64,000 nt of DNA from Saprospiraceae bacterium (GTDB lineage: Bacteria > Bacteroidota > Bacteroidia > Chitinophagales > Saprospiraceae). Positions 26,601 to 35,413 of the stretch are shown here, one piece after another. The stretch covers positions 1 through 64,000 of the forward strand of contig JANQWK010000030.1 in NCBI GenBank assembly GCA_030729925.1, given 5' to 3'. Made by a program: the position numbers and the translations under genes. Within the stretch, counting starts at the first letter, position 1; each line of letters begins with the position of its first letter. Under the pieces are notes generated by a model. That model was not told where the DNA came from, searched no databases, and saw only the letters and a program-made list of their open reading frames with translations.

Positions 26601-28617
26601 GTGGGATTACGATCCCTTGGATTTTAGTGGAAAATTTGACTTGGTGGCCTCGACGGAAAATATTTTTCGCCCGGTAAATTTAGAAGCGCAAATTCTTTCA
26701 GATAGCTTTTTCGTCAATGGGGATGACTGGGGTGCCCTGCGACTGGATGTCCAGGGACCTAATTTGAAGGAAAGTTTGTTTTCCTATCTCACCATTACCA
26801 GGGGGGAACGCCAATTGATCGCTGAAAGTACTTATAATCTGGCCGACCTCAAAGCTATTGACGTTGGCTTGCTGAAAGATTGGGAAAAGCGCAAATGGTA
26901 TGATATAGACCTGCGCATCAACCATTTTCCTTTTAGCATTGCCGAGTATTTTTTGGGCAATGGGATATCTAATACCGAGGGGTATTTTAATGCCGGCTTG
27001 GATGTGTCGGGGTTACCAGGCAACCCCAAAATTTCGGGGGCTATTGAGGTTAGGGATGCGGCGCTTACAGTTGACTTTCTCAAAACAAGGTATTTTATTG
27101 ACAGGGGATTGATTAGCGTGGACGACCGAATATTCGATGCAAGTTTGTCCAAAATCCGCGACCGCCTGGGCAATGTAGCGACCATTTATGGGGGGGTAAC
27201 CCATGAAAAGTTAAGAAATTTGAAACTGGATGCTACCTTGAGAACGGATCGGTTTTTGGCACTCGACACCAAGAAAGGCGACAACCCCAATTTTTACGGG
27301 CAGGCCATCGGGAAAGGGGAGGTGCGGTTCAAAGGGCCTTTCGACAAACCTGATATTGATGTGAATGCAGAGGTCATTGCAGGGTCTGGTCTGGTGATCC
27401 CCATTACTGCTGCCCGAGAAGTGTCTGAATTGAAATTCATCCGATTTGTGGATAAATCCAGGGAACGGAACCTCAGACAAACGCCCCAATCCGGGCAAAG
27501 GATTACTGCGCCTACAGGGGTGCAGCTGACCATGGAGTTGGCCATTGACCGAGCAGCCCAAATGCAGATCGTCTTTGACGAGCAGGCAGGTGATATCATC
27601 CAGGGGCAGGGAATTGGCAATGTACGCCTCATTTTGCCCAGAAACGGAGAATTCCAGATGTTTGGAGAATATACTATCGAACAGGGTAACTATTTGTTTA
27701 CCTTATATAATTTGGTCAATAAAAAGTTTGCGGTTCGGGATGGGGGGCGGATCCAGTGGTCGGGAGATCCCTATCGGGCAGAAATTAACCTGGAAGCGGA
27801 GTATAGCGACTTGAGTATTCCGGTTGCCAACTTGATCCAGGAGTACCTGGTCAATGTCAACCAGGATATTCAAAATGAAGCGTCAACACCTACTGATGTG
27901 CGACTGCTGATGAAACTCCAGGGGGAGCTGCTCAAACCGGTCATCAATTTTGATTTGATTTTTCCACAGTTATCGGGGCAATTGCAAAGTTATGTCGAAA
28001 ACAAACTTCGCATACTAAGGCAGGATCAGAATGAGCTGAACAAACAGGTATTCGGGCTGATCGTCATCGGCCAGTTTTTCCCCGATGAGTTTAATTTTTC
28101 AGGGAGCTCGAGCGATATCATCTACAATACCCTGAGTGAGTTCGTCTCTAACCAATTGTCCTTACTCCTGACCGCCTTTTTCTCTGAGGTCATTGAGGAT
28201 GGCGCCGTTTTATCGGGTATTGATATTGACATCACGTATAATCCTTCCCAACGGGCAAGGATAGAAGGCCAGGAGGTAAGCGTAGGAGATGAATTGGAGG
28301 TGAGGCTGAAACAAGACTTTTTCAATGACAGGTTATCGGTCATTGTCGGGGGCAATATTGACCTGGGCGGCAATGTGAGTCGGTTGCGATCGGGCAATAC
28401 GGGTTCGTTTGTAGGTAACGATCTGTCCATTGAATATGTCCTGAATGAAGACCGCAGCCTAAAGCTGCGGATCTACCAACGCCTGGAACCCGACATTGCG
28501 GGCGGAAGACGTTTGCAGATAGGCACAGGACTTAATTATCGGAAGGAGTTCAACTCTTTTAGCGAATTTTTCGCAAGTTTCAAGAAAGATATAGCGCAAA
28601 GTGAACCAAATCAATGA
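23698..28617 (+). CDS. tamB: Translocation and assembly module protein TamB (DUF490)
   Basis: Very long (1639 residues) inner-membrane-anchored, periplasm-spanning protein of the AsmA/TamB superfamily, implicated in lipid transport to, or barrel assembly in, the outer membrane. An N-terminal transmembrane helix (about 34-52) precedes a beta-rich body with many repeats of the alternating strand type (L-x-L-x-G). The C-terminal TamB/DUF490 domain shows the family marks IQGQGIGNVRLILPRNGEFQMFGEYTI-type sequence (shown only in part), FAVRDGGRIQWSGDP, DVRLLMKLQG and LSGIDIDITYNP, then ends in a barrel-interacting region. No tamA/BamA homologue is adjacent. The DUF2461 gene follows after 3 bp. Confidence 0.95.
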   Translation: MSEHKDERSMAERLKQWILQHNSFRRGLVLVRNTALVLLSLLFALFLLLQIDPIQNAVTDRLTVFFGSKLETRIELDYVSMRFFDKLVLHGFFVGGYHQDTLLDADKLVLDFNLNPFALMRRGLAVESVELSGIRFFMTRQAGDTVSNVQQVIQRLGGNAKKSPEKDPFRFDLKKIRLSDVYFRQRDIPAGKELIAEVPSGKLLFNGFDMQKSLSLETFLLESPSLRIYTYPELVPSDSLPAVQDKAIPEKPPLHFFVEDFRIRDAAFELHNYRKEPVRLGPADELNYRHLQIERFFIDVQCFAFSQDLDFEGELRRLSGYETSGFELLNLSAAKARVNSETVSLENFKLLTPQSELGDTLIFSYREYPDFTSFVDRVFLNGKINNAKVALQDIMVFAPGLKKNPFFKNNAAEVLQLSGEIGGRINNLRVSDLAIGFEEGTKLSGDFRSRDITNPDLAFFSLRLDRLNTNMRTLRQLIPNFNAPQNFNKLGNLSFNGSFDGFFGDFVAYGYLRTALGNAEMDMSLKTPGARENSTYSGKIALIGFDMGRWLDDPAFGGVNFTAAVKNGKGFTGQTVEATLNAEIKDLIYKGYSYENASLAGELNRNFFNGDFLIRDDNIDFSFNGKLDFRDSVSRYDFNAEIRKLDLLQLNLSKRDLTLAGFIDLNLLDSTRNFLEVTGQVNASNLLVIEDQTKYYQMESLKAGSRSEGNGSRIIWLESDLASGELKGEFDLLKLGQGLSDFLVRNHPGFAARIGLKHFPNAPPIDFSFAFQFKEAGNFQRLFLPELGTLDGARVRGSLNSSAETLDFFLDAALLSVGTVQMEDLAVSTQLRKAEGLLDIAVATTRIGEKTTIPAFTMLNAIYGDTLDFGLNYQSSGFSYLDNLNLNGKLFLLDSTLYQLNFAQSNLFILEKPWVIQADNSIVFGNNSLKINNFLLQHQDQEIRLQSYKSKGLRLHLRNLNFSVIDEVWDYDPLDFSGKFDLVASTENIFRPVNLEAQILSDSFFVNGDDWGALRLDVQGPNLKESLFSYLTITRGERQLIAESTYNLADLKAIDVGLLKDWEKRKWYDIDLRINHFPFSIAEYFLGNGISNTEGYFNAGLDVSGLPGNPKISGAIEVRDAALTVDFLKTRYFIDRGLISVDDRIFDASLSKIRDRLGNVATIYGGVTHEKLRNLKLDATLRTDRFLALDTKKGDNPNFYGQAIGKGEVRFKGPFDKPDIDVNAEVIAGSGLVIPITAAREVSELKFIRFVDKSRERNLRQTPQSGQRITAPTGVQLTMELAIDRAAQMQIVFDEQAGDIIQGQGIGNVRLILPRNGEFQMFGEYTIEQGNYLFTLYNLVNKKFAVRDGGRIQWSGDPYRAEINLEAEYSDLSIPVANLIQEYLVNVNQDIQNEASTPTDVRLLMKLQGELLKPVINFDLIFPQLSGQLQSYVENKLRILRQDQNELNKQVFGLIVIGQFFPDEFNFSGSSSDIIYNTLSEFVSNQLSLLLTAFFSEVIEDGAVLSGIDIDITYNPSQRARIEGQEVSVGDELEVRLKQDFFNDRLSVIVGGNIDLGGNVSRLRSGNTGSFVGNDLSIEYVLNEDRSLKLRIYQRLEPDIAGGRRLQIGTGLNYRKEFNSFSEFFASFKKDIAQSEPNQ

Positions 28618-28620
28618 ACT

Positions 28621-29286
28621 ATGACTTCTCTATACCCTGTTTTTTCCTTCTTGTCTGAATTGCAGTCAAACAACAACCGCGCTTGGTTTCATGCGAATAA
28701 AGCACGCTACGAAAACACGGTCAAATTGCCGTTTGAGGCATTTGTCACAACCCTGATAGAAGGACTACAAGTGCATGACCCCAGTATTCGCACTACAGCT
28801 AAAGAGGCTATTTTTCGCATCAACCGCGACACCCGTTTTTCCGCGGATAAAAGTCCGTATAAAACCAATGTGGGAGCCTTGATTTCAAGGTATGGGCGCA
28901 AAAACAAACTTTATCCGGGGTTTTATATCCACCTCGAACCCGGCAGTTTAATGGTTGGCGGTGGCGCTTATTTCCTGGATCGCCCAAATATAGAAAAGAT
29001 CCGGGAAGCCATCTTTACACAGCAGGAGGACTGGACTACGGTAACCCATGCACCCGATTTCCAGAGACTTTTTGGGGACATTTTAGGAGAACGAGCCAAA
29101 CGGATTCCCAAACACTTATCGGCCATTGCTCAGGAACACCCGGAAATTGCCAACAAACAGTTTTACTACTCCACACACTATCCGGCCACCGAGTGCAACA
29201 GACCGGATATTGCAGCAATGGTACTTGATCATTTCAAGGCAGCTGCCCCGGTAAATGCTTTTTTGGCGGCAGCCATGCAAGACTAA
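28621..29286 (+). CDS. DUF2461/TIGR02453-family protein
   Basis: Conserved cytoplasmic protein of 221 residues with unknown biochemical role. It shows the family pattern: FSFLSELQSNNNRAWFHANK at the N-terminus, then ARYENTV, FRINRDTRFSADKSPYKTNVG with an RD-x-RFS-K-D/S-K-x-PYK core, GFYIHLEPGSLMVGGGAYFL, and DRPNIEKIREAI. Length matches the family. It begins 3 bp after the tamB stop, and converges on aroC with 5 bp between stops. Confidence 0.92.
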   Translation: MTSLYPVFSFLSELQSNNNRAWFHANKARYENTVKLPFEAFVTTLIEGLQVHDPSIRTTAKEAIFRINRDTRFSADKSPYKTNVGALISRYGRKNKLYPGFYIHLEPGSLMVGGGAYFLDRPNIEKIREAIFTQQEDWTTVTHAPDFQRLFGDILGERAKRIPKHLSAIAQEHPEIANKQFYYSTHYPATECNRPDIAAMVLDHFKAAAPVNAFLAAAMQD

Positions 29287-29291
29287 AAACC

Positions 29292-30374
29292 TCAACTCAG
29301 ATGGGTAGTCTGTTGCTGCAGCAGATGATCCACCACCACCAGAGCTGCCATAGCTTCCACGATAGGAACTGCCCTGGGCAATACACAGGGATCGTGTCGT
29401 CCTTTTCCGCTCACCTCCACGGGTTCGCCGGCTGCATTCACGGACTCCTGCGCCTGAACAATCGTCGCAACGGGTTTAAATGCCACCCGGAAATCAATGT
29501 CCATGCCATTGCTGATTCCCCCTTGTATCCCTCCAGAATGATTGGTATAGGTCTTTATCACTCCTTGGTCGTTGTAAAACAAATCATTATGTTCAGATCC
29601 CCGCATGCTTACGCCTGCAAAACCAGAGCCATACTCGAACCCCTTTGCTGCGTTGATACTGAGCATCGCCTTACCAAGGTCAGCGTGCAATTTGTCGAAA
29701 ACAGGACTCCCAAGACCCGGTGGGCAGCCCTGGATTACAGCACTAACCACTCCTCCAATGGTATCGCCATCCTTTCGAACTTCCCGGATAAGCGCCTCCA
29801 TTGCTTCGGCCACCTCAGGATCGGGACACCTGACCGGATTACTTTCGGTGAGGGATAAATCCAAATCGGCAAAAGACTTGCCCAATGTGACCATACCCAC
29901 CTGGCTTACCCAAGCATTTACCTGGATCCCTTTTTGGCGAAGCACCAATTTGGCAATAGCTCCTGCTGCCACCCTTGCAGCAGTTTCCCTTGCGGAAGAG
30001 CGTCCTCCACCCTTATAATCGCGAATTCCGTATTTTGCCGTGTAGGTATAATCTGCATGAGAAGGCCTGAACCGATCCGCAATATGGCTGTAATCATCCG
30101 ATCGGGCATCTGCATTGAAGATGACCATCGCAATGGGGGTGCCGGTGGACTTTCCTTCAAAAATCCCGGAAAGAATATCCACCTGATCGGCTTCTTTGCG
30201 CTGGGTTACAATTTTTGACTGTCCGGGTCTGCGCCTGTCCAGCTCCGATTGAATGAAAGAAATATCCAGGGTTATACCCGCAGGACACCCATCCACCACC
30301 ACGCCGATAGCCTTTCCATGAGATTCCCCAAAGGTGCTGATAGAAAAAATCCTGCCGAAAGTATTTGCTGCCAT
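29292..30374 (-). CDS. aroC: Chorismate synthase
   Basis: FMN-dependent conversion of EPSP to chorismate, the last shikimate step. The 360-residue protein has [18 protein letters not shown] near the N-terminus, [37 protein letters not shown] and GSEHNDLFY, with the [14 protein letters not shown] and [18 protein letters not shown] signatures, all characteristic of the enzyme. The two signature His and the phosphate-binding Arg are present. It is divergent from mutS2, 141 bp between starts. Confidence 0.97.
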   Translation of the reverse strand: MAANTFGRIFSISTFGESHGKAIGVVVDGCPAGITLDISFIQSELDRRRPGQSKIVTQRKEADQVDILSGIFEGKSTGTPIAMVIFNADARSDDYSHIADRFRPSHADYTYTAKYGIRDYKGGGRSSARETAARVAAGAIAKLVLRQKGIQVNAWVSQVGMVTLGKSFADLDLSLTESNPVRCPDPEVAEAMEALIREVRKDGDTIGGVVSAVIQGCPPGLGSPVFDKLHADLGKAMLSINAAKGFEYGSGFAGVSMRGSEHNDLFYNDQGVIKTYTNHSGGIQGGISNGMDIDFRVAFKPVATIVQAQESVNAAGEPVEVSGKGRHDPCVLPRAVPIVEAMAALVVVDHLLQQQTTHLS

Positions 30375-30515
30375 AGCTGAATTTTGAATTTGTTTGGCTA
30401 AAGTAACAAATACCCCAAAAAACTAAAAGGAATAAAGCAGCGGCCGAATGGAACTTCGACCCGGAAAATTTGTTTAATTCATTCTGATTGAAAAAAGCGT
30501 AAATCGAAAAAAACT

Positions 30516-32900
30516 ATGTTTTTTGAGCCAAAGGATCTGAAAGAAAAGTTAGAGTTCAATAAAGTCCTCGAACTGTTGCAGAAAGAATGTGTAGGTGAAC
30601 TGGGAAGAGATGCAGTTACTGAGATTGAACCGCAGATCGAGCTGGAAAAAATTTATCGGCTACTCAAAGAGGTGGATGAATTCAAAGCGACCTTCAAAGA
30701 AAAAATTTACATCCCGGTATCTCCTTACTTCGATATCACGGAAGATGCCAAATTGCTGGCCATAGATGGCTATGTGCTCAGCGAGGAAAGCCTGCAGCGC
30801 ATTGCCAGAAATCTTTGGGCCTACAAAAAGATCAACAATTTTTTCAAAGGCGACCGGATAGAAAGGTATCCCTTTTTATTTGACCTGGTCAGGGGACTTC
30901 CTTTCGAAGATTACCTGATTACGGATATTGAAAAAGTCATCAATGAAGAAGGCCAAATCAGGCCGGATGCTTCTCCGAACCTATTGGTGATCCGGCGCAG
31001 CATCAACAACAAGATCAAGGAGCTGGAGAAGGTTTTCCGGGTGGTCATCAACAAATACCGCAATCAGGGCTGGCTGTCAGACAATGTCGAGTCCTTCCGA
31101 AATGGCCGGCGGGTGCTCAGTGTTCCTTCTGAAAACAAGCGGAAGATCCGGGGTATCATTCACGACGAGTCCACTACAGGAAAAACAGCCTATATCGAGC
31201 CGGAGGAGGTCATCGAGATCAACAACGATATCTTTGACCTGGAAACAGAGGAGCGCAAAGAAATTTATCGGATCCTCAAGGCACTTAGCGAAAAACTACG
31301 GCCATTTACCCATATTTTCAAGATTTACCAAGCACTGCTCATTCAGTTTGATGTCATTCAGGCTAAAGCACGACTTGCAAAAATCATGGATGCTCACTTG
31401 CCGGTGGTTTTACCAAAGCCAGCTTACAAAATCATCAAAGGCCGCCACCCTTTGTTGTATGTCAAGAATAAGGCCTTGGACAAACGTACTGTTCCCTTTG
31501 ATCTGGAATTTAAGCACCAAAACCGCATTTTATTGCTCAGCGGTCCCAATGCGGGGGGGAAATCCATTACCCTGAAATCGGTAGGACTGATCCAGTTGAT
31601 GCTGCAAAGCGGTTTGCTGGTCCCCGTAGATGAAAACTCCGAAATCGGACTTTTTAATAAAATTTTTACGGATATTGGCGACCAGCAGTCTATTGAGGAT
31701 GACTTGAGTACCTACAGCTCCCGATTGCAGAACATGCATTCTTTTCTGCAACATGCAGATGAATATACCCTTGTGTTGATAGATGAATTTGGCTCAGGAA
31801 CAGACCCCAACATCGGGGGCTCCATCGCAGAGGCGATCCTGAAGGAACTCAACCACAAACAGGTATTCGGAGTGATCACGACCCACTATTCCAACCTGAA
31901 GATATTTGCCTTCAAAACAGGTGGCATTGTGAACGGATCCATGCACTTTGACAAGGATACCCTTTCCCCAACTTATGAGCTATACGTAGGGCGACCGGGA
32001 AGTTCTTATGCCTTTGAAATAGCCCAGAAAAGTGGCTTGGATGCAAAAATCATTGACTATGCAAAGCATAAAACAGGCAAAGACGAGAAAGCTGTTGACC
32101 AATTGTTGATTGATTTGCAGCGGGAAAAGCAGGAGTATGAAGAATTATTGGTCAACCTGAAAGACAAAGAGGACAAGCTGGACAAGCTCGTCAAGTCTTA
32201 TGAGTTCATGTTCCGAGAACTCGAAGGCAAACGCAAAAAATTGAAGTTAGAGATCAAGGAACAAGAGTGGATCCAAAAAACAGCCGATAACAAAATTTTG
32301 GAGAACTTGATCCGCGAGATCAAAGAGAAACAGGATATTGCGATGGCCAAGCGCTTGTCGCAGGAGGTAAAAGAGCAGCGACGCACCGTGGAGACAGAGA
32401 TTGCCACCCTCAGAGAAGAGGTACAAGGGGCAAAACCCGCACGCAAGCACGCAGAACTTAAAGAAGGAGATTTCGTGCGCATGTCAGCAGGAGGGAGCAT
32501 CGGCCAAATCGAAAAGCTCGACAAAAAGCAGGCTATTGTGGTATTGGGAGACCTCCGGGTAAACGCACGGGTACAGGATCTCGAACCTGCCAATGTTCCT
32601 TTGGACACCAACGACAGGAAGAGTATCAAAACAGATGTGGTCAACAACCAAGCCAATTTCGAGTCCAGCATTGACCTTAGGGGTATGCGCATCGAAGAAG
32701 CACTGCGCTTGTTGGAACAATACCTGGACAATGCCTTAATGAGTAGTGCCAATCACCTGAGGATCGTTCACGGAAAAGGAACCGGCGTCTTGCGCAATGC
32801 CGTCAAAAAGAAGTTGCGGGAATATCGGGTAAGCATGGAGGTTAGCCATCCTCCCCAAGAACAGGGAGGTGATGGCGTAACCTTAGTCACAATCTCTTGA
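30516..32900 (+). CDS. mutS2: Endonuclease MutS2
   Basis: MutS-family ATPase with a C-terminal nuclease domain, acting on branched DNA and, in other phyla, on collided ribosomes. Of 794 residues the N-terminal half carries the core and clamp domains (no mismatch-recognition domain I). The ATPase follows: Walker A GPNAGGKS at about residue 345, Walker B LVLIDEFGSGTDP, and the GSSYAFEIA signature. Then come a long charged coiled coil (about 525-640), a KOW-like linker, and the Smr domain at about 720-794 (IDLRGMRIEEAL, HGKGTGVLR). The architecture is complete. It is convergent with ndk, 7 bp between stops. Confidence 0.96.
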   Translation: MFFEPKDLKEKLEFNKVLELLQKECVGELGRDAVTEIEPQIELEKIYRLLKEVDEFKATFKEKIYIPVSPYFDITEDAKLLAIDGYVLSEESLQRIARNLWAYKKINNFFKGDRIERYPFLFDLVRGLPFEDYLITDIEKVINEEGQIRPDASPNLLVIRRSINNKIKELEKVFRVVINKYRNQGWLSDNVESFRNGRRVLSVPSENKRKIRGIIHDESTTGKTAYIEPEEVIEINNDIFDLETEERKEIYRILKALSEKLRPFTHIFKIYQALLIQFDVIQAKARLAKIMDAHLPVVLPKPAYKIIKGRHPLLYVKNKALDKRTVPFDLEFKHQNRILLLSGPNAGGKSITLKSVGLIQLMLQSGLLVPVDENSEIGLFNKIFTDIGDQQSIEDDLSTYSSRLQNMHSFLQHADEYTLVLIDEFGSGTDPNIGGSIAEAILKELNHKQVFGVITTHYSNLKIFAFKTGGIVNGSMHFDKDTLSPTYELYVGRPGSSYAFEIAQKSGLDAKIIDYAKHKTGKDEKAVDQLLIDLQREKQEYEELLVNLKDKEDKLDKLVKSYEFMFRELEGKRKKLKLEIKEQEWIQKTADNKILENLIREIKEKQDIAMAKRLSQEVKEQRRTVETEIATLREEVQGAKPARKHAELKEGDFVRMSAGGSIGQIEKLDKKQAIVVLGDLRVNARVQDLEPANVPLDTNDRKSIKTDVVNNQANFESSIDLRGMRIEEALRLLEQYLDNALMSSANHLRIVHGKGTGVLRNAVKKKLREYRVSMEVSHPPQEQGGDGVTLVTIS

Positions 32901-32907
32901 TCAGGAA

Positions 32908-33327
32908 TTAAAACCTTTCCAAGCCAGAAAAGTGAAAATCGCTCTCGATCTTTGCATTTTCGTCCGAGTCTGAACCGTGAACCGCATTTTCGCCGATGCT
33001 TTTTGCGAACAAAGCTCGGATGGTACCGGGTGCAGCTTTAGAAGGATCAGTAGCCCCGATGAGGGTACGGAAATCTTCTACCGCATTGTCTTTTTCGAGA
33101 ATAGCAGAAACAATAGCTCCTGAAGACATGAAATCTACCAGTTCTCCGTAGAATGGCCTTTCTTTGTGCACTGCATAAAACTCTCCCGCCTTTTCAGCTG
33201 AAAGTCGGGTAAGTTTCATGGCCACAATTCTGAAACCTGCCTCGTTAATTTTTGCTAAAATCGCGCCAATATGCCCGGCTGCAACAGCATCAGGCTTGAT
33301 CATAGTGAATGTTCTGTTTCCTGCCAT
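32908..33327 (-). CDS. ndk: Nucleoside diphosphate kinase
   Basis: Transfers the gamma phosphate from ATP to nucleoside diphosphates through a phospho-histidine. The 139-residue protein has the N-terminal [10 protein letters not shown], the substrate-binding [11 protein letters not shown] region, and active-site His117 in NAVHGSDS. The ATG at 33327 was chosen because the longer frame adds 22 residues of unrelated sequence that cover the promoter. A strong promoter is found 36-67 bp upstream. It is divergent from nrnA. Confidence 0.97.
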   Translation of the reverse strand: MAGNRTFTMIKPDAVAAGHIGAILAKINEAGFRIVAMKLTRLSAEKAGEFYAVHKERPFYGELVDFMSSGAIVSAILEKDNAVEDFRTLIGATDPSKAAPGTIRALFAKSIGENAVHGSDSDENAKIESDFHFSGLERF

Positions 33328-33362
33328 TGTTTTAATTATTCGAAGGTTGTTTAAATTTGTCG

Positions 33363-33394
33363 CAAAAGTAACAAAACAGAAGCAGTACCCCAAT
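33363..33394 (-). promoter_or_regulatory. Bacteroidota-type promoter for ndk
   Basis: Minus-strand TACTTTTG (33370 to 33363) matches TAnnTTTG, and ATTG lies exactly 20 bp upstream (33391-33394). The leader would be about 30 nt. This also supports the ndk start at 33327. Confidence 0.6.
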
Positions 33395-33460
33395 TCGCAA
33401 AAGCCATATTTTGGTTAAATTGCCGACAATAATCCTATTTGCAGGTTTTAAATCGAACGT

Positions 33461-34471
33461 ATGACGAGTTTATCCGAACTGAAAAATTTTTTGTCCCTTC
33501 CCAAAAATATTACCATAACGGCACATCGCAATCCGGATGGCGATGCGGTAGGTGCATCCTTGGCCTTGGCACATTACCTGAAAAAGCAAAACCATGACGT
33601 AAGTGTCGTCCTTCCCTCTGAATATCCCGAATCGCTATTTTGGATGAAGGGCATTCACGACATCCTGGTGTATGATACCGAAGAAAAACAAGCGCTTGAC
33701 AAAATCGAACGAGCGGAGTTGTTTTTTTGCCTCGATTTTAATTCGCTCGATCGAATTGACAAAGCAGGGGAGGCGATGCTGAAAAACAAAAACGCCAAAA
33801 TAGTAACGATTGATCACCACCTGTATCCGGAAGGGTTCTCCGATCTGCTAATTTCAGATCCACAGGCCAGTTCGACCTGTGAAATGATCTATACTTTCAT
33901 AACTGATCTGGGGGATGCCGATCTTATTGACCATACTATCGGAGATTGCTTGTACACCGGCATTCTTACAGATACAGGGTCTTTTAAATACAGTACCTCT
34001 TCCAGGTTGTTCCGGGTTGTGGCAGATCTCCTCGACCGAGGGGTTGACGATTACCATCTTCAAAACCTGATATTCAACAGTATGACCGAAAAGCAACTGC
34101 GTCTGCTTGGCCATTGTTTGAATAACCGAATGGAGATCATCCCCGAATACAGCACCGGAATCATCACCCTAACCAAAGAAGATTATGCCAACTTCGACAT
34201 CAAAAGGGGGGACACAGAGGGAATTATCAATAATCTGCTACGGTTAAAAGAAGTGGATGTGGCAGCTTTCATCATGGAACAACCTACTATCGTTAAGATA
34301 TCGCTTCGCTCAAAAGACGACATTTCGGTGCAGGAGCTGGCGCAAAAACATTTTCGCGGAGGCGGGCACAAAAACGCAGCAGGGGGCGCTTCCTTTCATA
34401 ATTTGACAGCCACCGTAAACAAATTCAAAGAAATATTACCTTTGTACTTTCAAAAAAAAACATTTCATTAA
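33461..34471 (+). CDS. nrnA: DHH-family phosphoesterase (NrnA-like oligoribonuclease/pAp phosphatase)
   Basis: Manganese-dependent hydrolase degrading short oligoribonucleotides and pAp. The 336-residue protein has the DHH domain motifs AHRNPDGDAVGAS (about 21-33), FCLDFNS (metal Asp), and TIDHH (about 112-116), followed by SSTCEMI and TDTGSFKYS. The DHHA1 domain ends in the substrate-binding FRGGGHKNAAGG. All catalytic residues are visible. The FKBP lipoprotein gene follows after 10 bp and may have its own -7 box inside the end of this gene. Confidence 0.93.
   Translation: MTSLSELKNFLSLPKNITITAHRNPDGDAVGASLALAHYLKKQNHDVSVVLPSEYPESLFWMKGIHDILVYDTEEKQALDKIERAELFFCLDFNSLDRIDKAGEAMLKNKNAKIVTIDHHLYPEGFSDLLISDPQASSTCEMIYTFITDLGDADLIDHTIGDCLYTGILTDTGSFKYSTSSRLFRVVADLLDRGVDDYHLQNLIFNSMTEKQLRLLGHCLNNRMEIIPEYSTGIITLTKEDYANFDIKRGDTEGIINNLLRLKEVDVAAFIMEQPTIVKISLRSKDDISVQELAQKHFRGGGHKNAAGGASFHNLTATVNKFKEILPLYFQKKTFH
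34437..34444 (+). promoter_or_regulatory. Candidate -7 box for the FKBP gene and prfB
   Basis: TACCTTTG (perfect TAnnTTTG) lies inside the last codons of nrnA, 38 bp before the FKBP ATG. No TTTG at -33 is seen, so it is a modest candidate. Confidence 0.35.
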
Positions 34472-34481
34472 ATTACACACA

Positions 34482-35402
34482 ATGTTGAAGAATTTCAAGC
34501 TGTTAGCTTTTGTTTTACCCCTTGCAATTTTTGCAGGATCTTGCTCTGGTGATAAGGGTGATCGAATTCCCGGTGCCGCAGTAAGCCCCAGCGGTTTTCA
34601 GTATGTACTTCATACCAATGTCGGTGGCACAAAGCCACAAATTTCGGATATCGTTTTTTTTAGTGCAGATATCCGCAACCGGGATTCTGTAGTGCTAACT
34701 ACCCGCAGCCAAGAAAACCTTCCCTACACACCGATAGTTGATCCGGCCATGACCGTCAATGATCCTTCACCCATTATGGAAGTGGTGATGAATATGGCTG
34801 TAGGAGACAGTGCAACCATCTACATTAGAATTGACACGGTTGCCAATATCCCTCCTGGTTTTGAGAACGAAAAATTCCTAATGTACGACCTCGTGGTGAG
34901 AGAAATTAAGACACAAACTCAGTTTGTAGAGGAACAACAAGCCCTGGAGGAGGAAATGATGGCTCGAATGGAAATGGTTAAGGAAAGGTACGAACCGGTT
35001 AATGCAGATTTGTCGGCAAGAGTGGATGCCTACAATGCCAAAAAATTGGATGATCAGATTACCGAAACCGTCTCAGGATTGAAATATATCATTCATGAAC
35101 AGGGTACAGGGCCAAAAGCAGAAGCCGGAGATTTTGTGTCTGTGCACTACCATGGTATGCTGACCAATAAAGAAGTATTTGATAGTTCTTTCAGACCCGG
35201 CCAGCCCATTAACTTCACCCTGGGCGCTGGTCAGGTTATCCTTGGATGGGATGAAGGATTGGCAGAATTAAATCAAGGTGGTCGGATGACGCTATTTATT
35301 CCAGCTGCACTTGGTTATGGTGCAGATGGTAGTGGCCCTATTCCTCCAAATGCAGAACTTGTTTTTTACGTAGAACTGGAAGAGGTTAAAAAACCAAATT
35401 AA
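34482..35402 (+). CDS. FKBP-type peptidyl-prolyl isomerase lipoprotein
   Basis: Envelope folding factor of 306 residues. The signal peptide ends at a lipobox (FAGSC, Cys about 21). Residues about 40-150 look like a divergent FKBP-like domain that contains the acidic charge but not the full active site; a helical linker (about 145-195) follows; and a canonical FKBP domain covers about 205-306 with GDFVSVHYHGMLTN, FDSSF, FTLGAGQVILGWDEGL, and LFIPAALGYGADGSGPIPPN. The Tyr, Asp, Trp and Tyr of the active pocket are present in the C-terminal domain. It lies 11 bp before the prfB ATG. Confidence 0.92.
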   Translation: MLKNFKLLAFVLPLAIFAGSCSGDKGDRIPGAAVSPSGFQYVLHTNVGGTKPQISDIVFFSADIRNRDSVVLTTRSQENLPYTPIVDPAMTVNDPSPIMEVVMNMAVGDSATIYIRIDTVANIPPGFENEKFLMYDLVVREIKTQTQFVEEQQALEEEMMARMEMVKERYEPVNADLSARVDAYNAKKLDDQITETVSGLKYIIHEQGTGPKAEAGDFVSVHYHGMLTNKEVFDSSFRPGQPINFTLGAGQVILGWDEGLAELNQGGRMTLFIPAALGYGADGSGPIPPNAELVFYVELEEVKKPN

Positions 35403-35413
35403 AATTTGTCACA